From: DAHUXD01 sp963736455
Lineage (GTDB): Bacteria; Acidobacteriota; Thermoanaerobaculia; UBA5066; Gp7-AA6
DNA length: 64,000 nucleotides
Assembly: GCA_963736455.1 (NCBI GenBank)
Contig: CAVTON010000001.1
Coordinates: 1,426,001-1,490,000 of the forward strand
Reading direction: 5' to 3'
Under the pieces are notes generated by a model. That model was not told the origin of the DNA. It did not search any database and was given only the letters and a program-made list of their open reading frames with translations. Below, piece after piece: positions 62,905 through 64,000 of the stretch. The translations under genes were made by a program, and so were the position numbers. Every line of letters begins with the position of its first letter. The first letter of the stretch is position 1.

Positions 62905-63429
62905 TCACTCCGCGTGACGGCCGCTGTTGCGGAAAAAGAGATCGAAGAGCTTCCTCTCGCCGAGGGCCCGGTCGAGCTCCCAGATCGCGAAGAACGGAAT
63001 GAACGCCACGAAGAGCACGAGGGTTCGGGCGAGGATCTCGTAGATGCCCTGGCTCAGCATCTCCTCGACGCTTGCGGCGAGCGTCCGGCCCTTGAGGAGC
63101 CCTTCGACGACGTGCTCGAAAACGGCGAACACCGCGACGAGGAGGGCGTAGAGGACCGATGCGCGAAGCGTCGCGAAGGCGAGCATTCGCCGGCTCGTCT
63201 TCTTTTCGATTCCGATGGCCTTGCCGATGAGGATGACCTTGGCGATGACCAGCGCCTCGATGATCGCGAACCCGAATCGAAAGGTCGCGACGCCGAGCTC
63301 CCGGGAGATGAGGATCCGATAGACGTGGAACGCCACGAAGAACGCGGCGAGGTACACCGTGATCAGCAGCATGAGGCGGAACTCCTCGGCCGCCTTCTCC
63401 TTGAGTGTCGACTTCTTCTGGTCGTTCAT
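62905..63429 (-). CDS. Four-helix membrane protein
   Basis: The 174-residue protein has about four membrane helices (LMLLITVYLAAFFVAFHVYR at ~19-38; later FAIIEALVIAKVILIGKAIG; ASVLYALLVAVFAVFEHVVE; ILARTLVLFVAFIPFFAIWE). It is known to me only as a conserved protein near sulfatases and HAD hydrolases. The ATG is at 63429 in the gap after the truncated sulfatase. Confidence 0.65.
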   Translation of the reverse strand: MNDQKKSTLKEKAAEEFRLMLLITVYLAAFFVAFHVYRILISRELGVATFRFGFAIIEALVIAKVILIGKAIGIEKKTSRRMLAFATLRASVLYALLVAVFAVFEHVVEGLLKGRTLAASVEEMLSQGIYEILARTLVLFVAFIPFFAIWELDRALGERKLFDLFFRNSGRHAE

Positions 63430-63443
63430 GGATTCAGGGGCCT

Positions 63444-63791
63444 TCAATTGCCCGGCGGCGCGAGGCTCTCGAGCTGCCGCAGACGCTTCATGGCCTGCAT
63501 CGCCTGCAGCGAGTTGTGGTTGAGGCCGGCCGCATTGAGACTGCTGCCCCGCTGGAACGGGAAGTCCGGCAGCGTCAGCAGAAACGCCTTGAGCTTCTGC
63601 TCCACCGGGATGAAGAGCCAGATGTTGTCGCCGTACCAGCGGATGTACATGCCGGACTCGCGCGGGGCCTTCTCGAACGGGTCGGCTCGCAGATTGACGA
63701 TCTCCGGCCAGCCGGGAACGTCGCGCGTGGCGGTGGCGATGTTGCCGTTCTCGAGGGCGGCGAAAACGGACCATGCTCGACGCGTGTTCAT
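63444..63791 (-). pseudogene. C-terminal fragment of an arylsulfatase
   Basis: The ORF keeps only the last ~110 residues of a sulfatase (EIVNLRADPFEKAPRESGMY then WLFIPVEQKLKAFLLTLPDF), matching the end of the intact enzyme at 60122-61675 (NLRSDPFETADHESVSYGT). The catalytic Cys, metal ligands and most of the fold are missing. A short unrelated opening (MNTRRAWSVFAALENG) suggests an internal deletion that joined two ends. Confidence 0.75.
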
Positions 63792-63854
63792 GAGATTTCC
63801 TTGGGCTCGAAAGAGACGGGCGGCCCTTTCGAGCCGCCCGCCGGACATCGCACG

Positions 63855-64000
63855 CTACTCGCCTGCGTGGCTGGCGACGTGCGCCTTCTTGAGCTGGTCC
63901 ATGACCTGGGTCAGGTTGTAGCTCGCCGGATCCTGCATCGGGGGAAACTGCTGGTACGTCTCCAGCTCCTGGAGCCAAAGCGACTGCCCGATCGGGAGCA
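63855..64000 (-). CDS. C-terminal end of another arylsulfatase (partial)
   Basis: The last 47 residues (LPIGQSLWLQELETYQQFPP to HVASHAGE) resemble the C-terminus of the intact sulfatase, including FPPMQDPASYNLTQVMDQL. The rest is outside the window. Together with the intact and truncated copies this shows a tandem sulfatase cluster. Confidence 0.75.
   Translation of the reverse strand, partial: LPIGQSLWLQELETYQQFPPMQDPASYNLTQVMDQLKKAHVASHAGE

Overview
The window is about 64 kb of GC-rich DNA with dense, mostly operonic coding and many 4-base start/stop overlaps (ATGA, GTGA, TTGA). GTG and TTG starts are frequent. An lpxC gene, several outer-membrane-type proteins (a TolC-like protein, an OmpA-like protein, a small beta-barrel), an octaheme cytochrome with TPRs, a eukaryotic-type protein kinase, an IPTL-CTERM-like surface protein and structured intergenic repeats point to a Gram-negative environmental bacterium. 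Acidobacteriota (Thermoanaerobaculia-like) is my best guess, but this is inferred from gene content and no marker tree could be run. No tRNA, rRNA, CRISPR array, transposase or integrase was seen.

Layout. 1-4.7 kb: small envelope genes (VIT1/CCC1-like and DUF4239 membrane proteins, a beta-barrel, a SYLF protein, a C-terminally anchored protein). 4.76-13.49 kb: a cassette of a thiS-like gene plus the end of its upstream neighbour occurs twice in direct orientation (4761-5244 and 12898-13486). Between the copies lie an ArsR-controlled RND efflux operon (arsR / tolC-like / adaptor / permease / DUF2892) and a RES-Xre toxin-antitoxin pair, so the segment looks like an acquired island between direct repeats. 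13.1-17.5 kb: uvrA and two conserved or secreted proteins. 17.6-21.7 kb: a 1367-residue secreted protein with a long Thr/Pro minisatellite, a DUF11-like domain and an IPTL-CTERM-like tail. 21.8-26.4 kb: MarC, a REC-PAS-GGDEF-EAL protein and a ferritin-like protein.

26.7-48.1 kb is the housekeeping core. It holds rimI-smpB, divergent lpxC, ftcD, and a plus-strand run of TPR protein, RDD protein, nadE, methyltransferase and GT2. It also holds an 11-gene minus-strand run: receiver-kinase-TonB fusion, coiled-coil protein, BtuFCD-like ABC system, accD, folC, dgt, glyA and two membrane or sugar-transfer genes. 48.2-54.4 kb: yebC-ruvC, a DUF4388 protein, an OmpA-like protein, an AI-2E transporter and an SLH-like protein. 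54.4-64 kb: an octaheme/HEAT/TPR cytochrome followed by a decaying zone with two frameshifted genes, a truncated sulfatase, a 9-codon gene stub, one intact arylsulfatase, an HAD hydrolase and the end of another sulfatase.

The most unusual signal is a ~165-base intergenic repeat present three times (26356-26519 +, 49393-49557 +, 49735-49902 -). Its stems differ in sequence between copies but stay paired, so base changes are compensatory. One copy supplies the last codons and stop of ruvC. Other points worth checking are the thiS-flanked efflux/toxin island, a symmetric ArsR operator containing two face-to-face promoters that would give near-leaderless mRNAs, and a kinase whose receiver domain has lost its phosphoacceptor.
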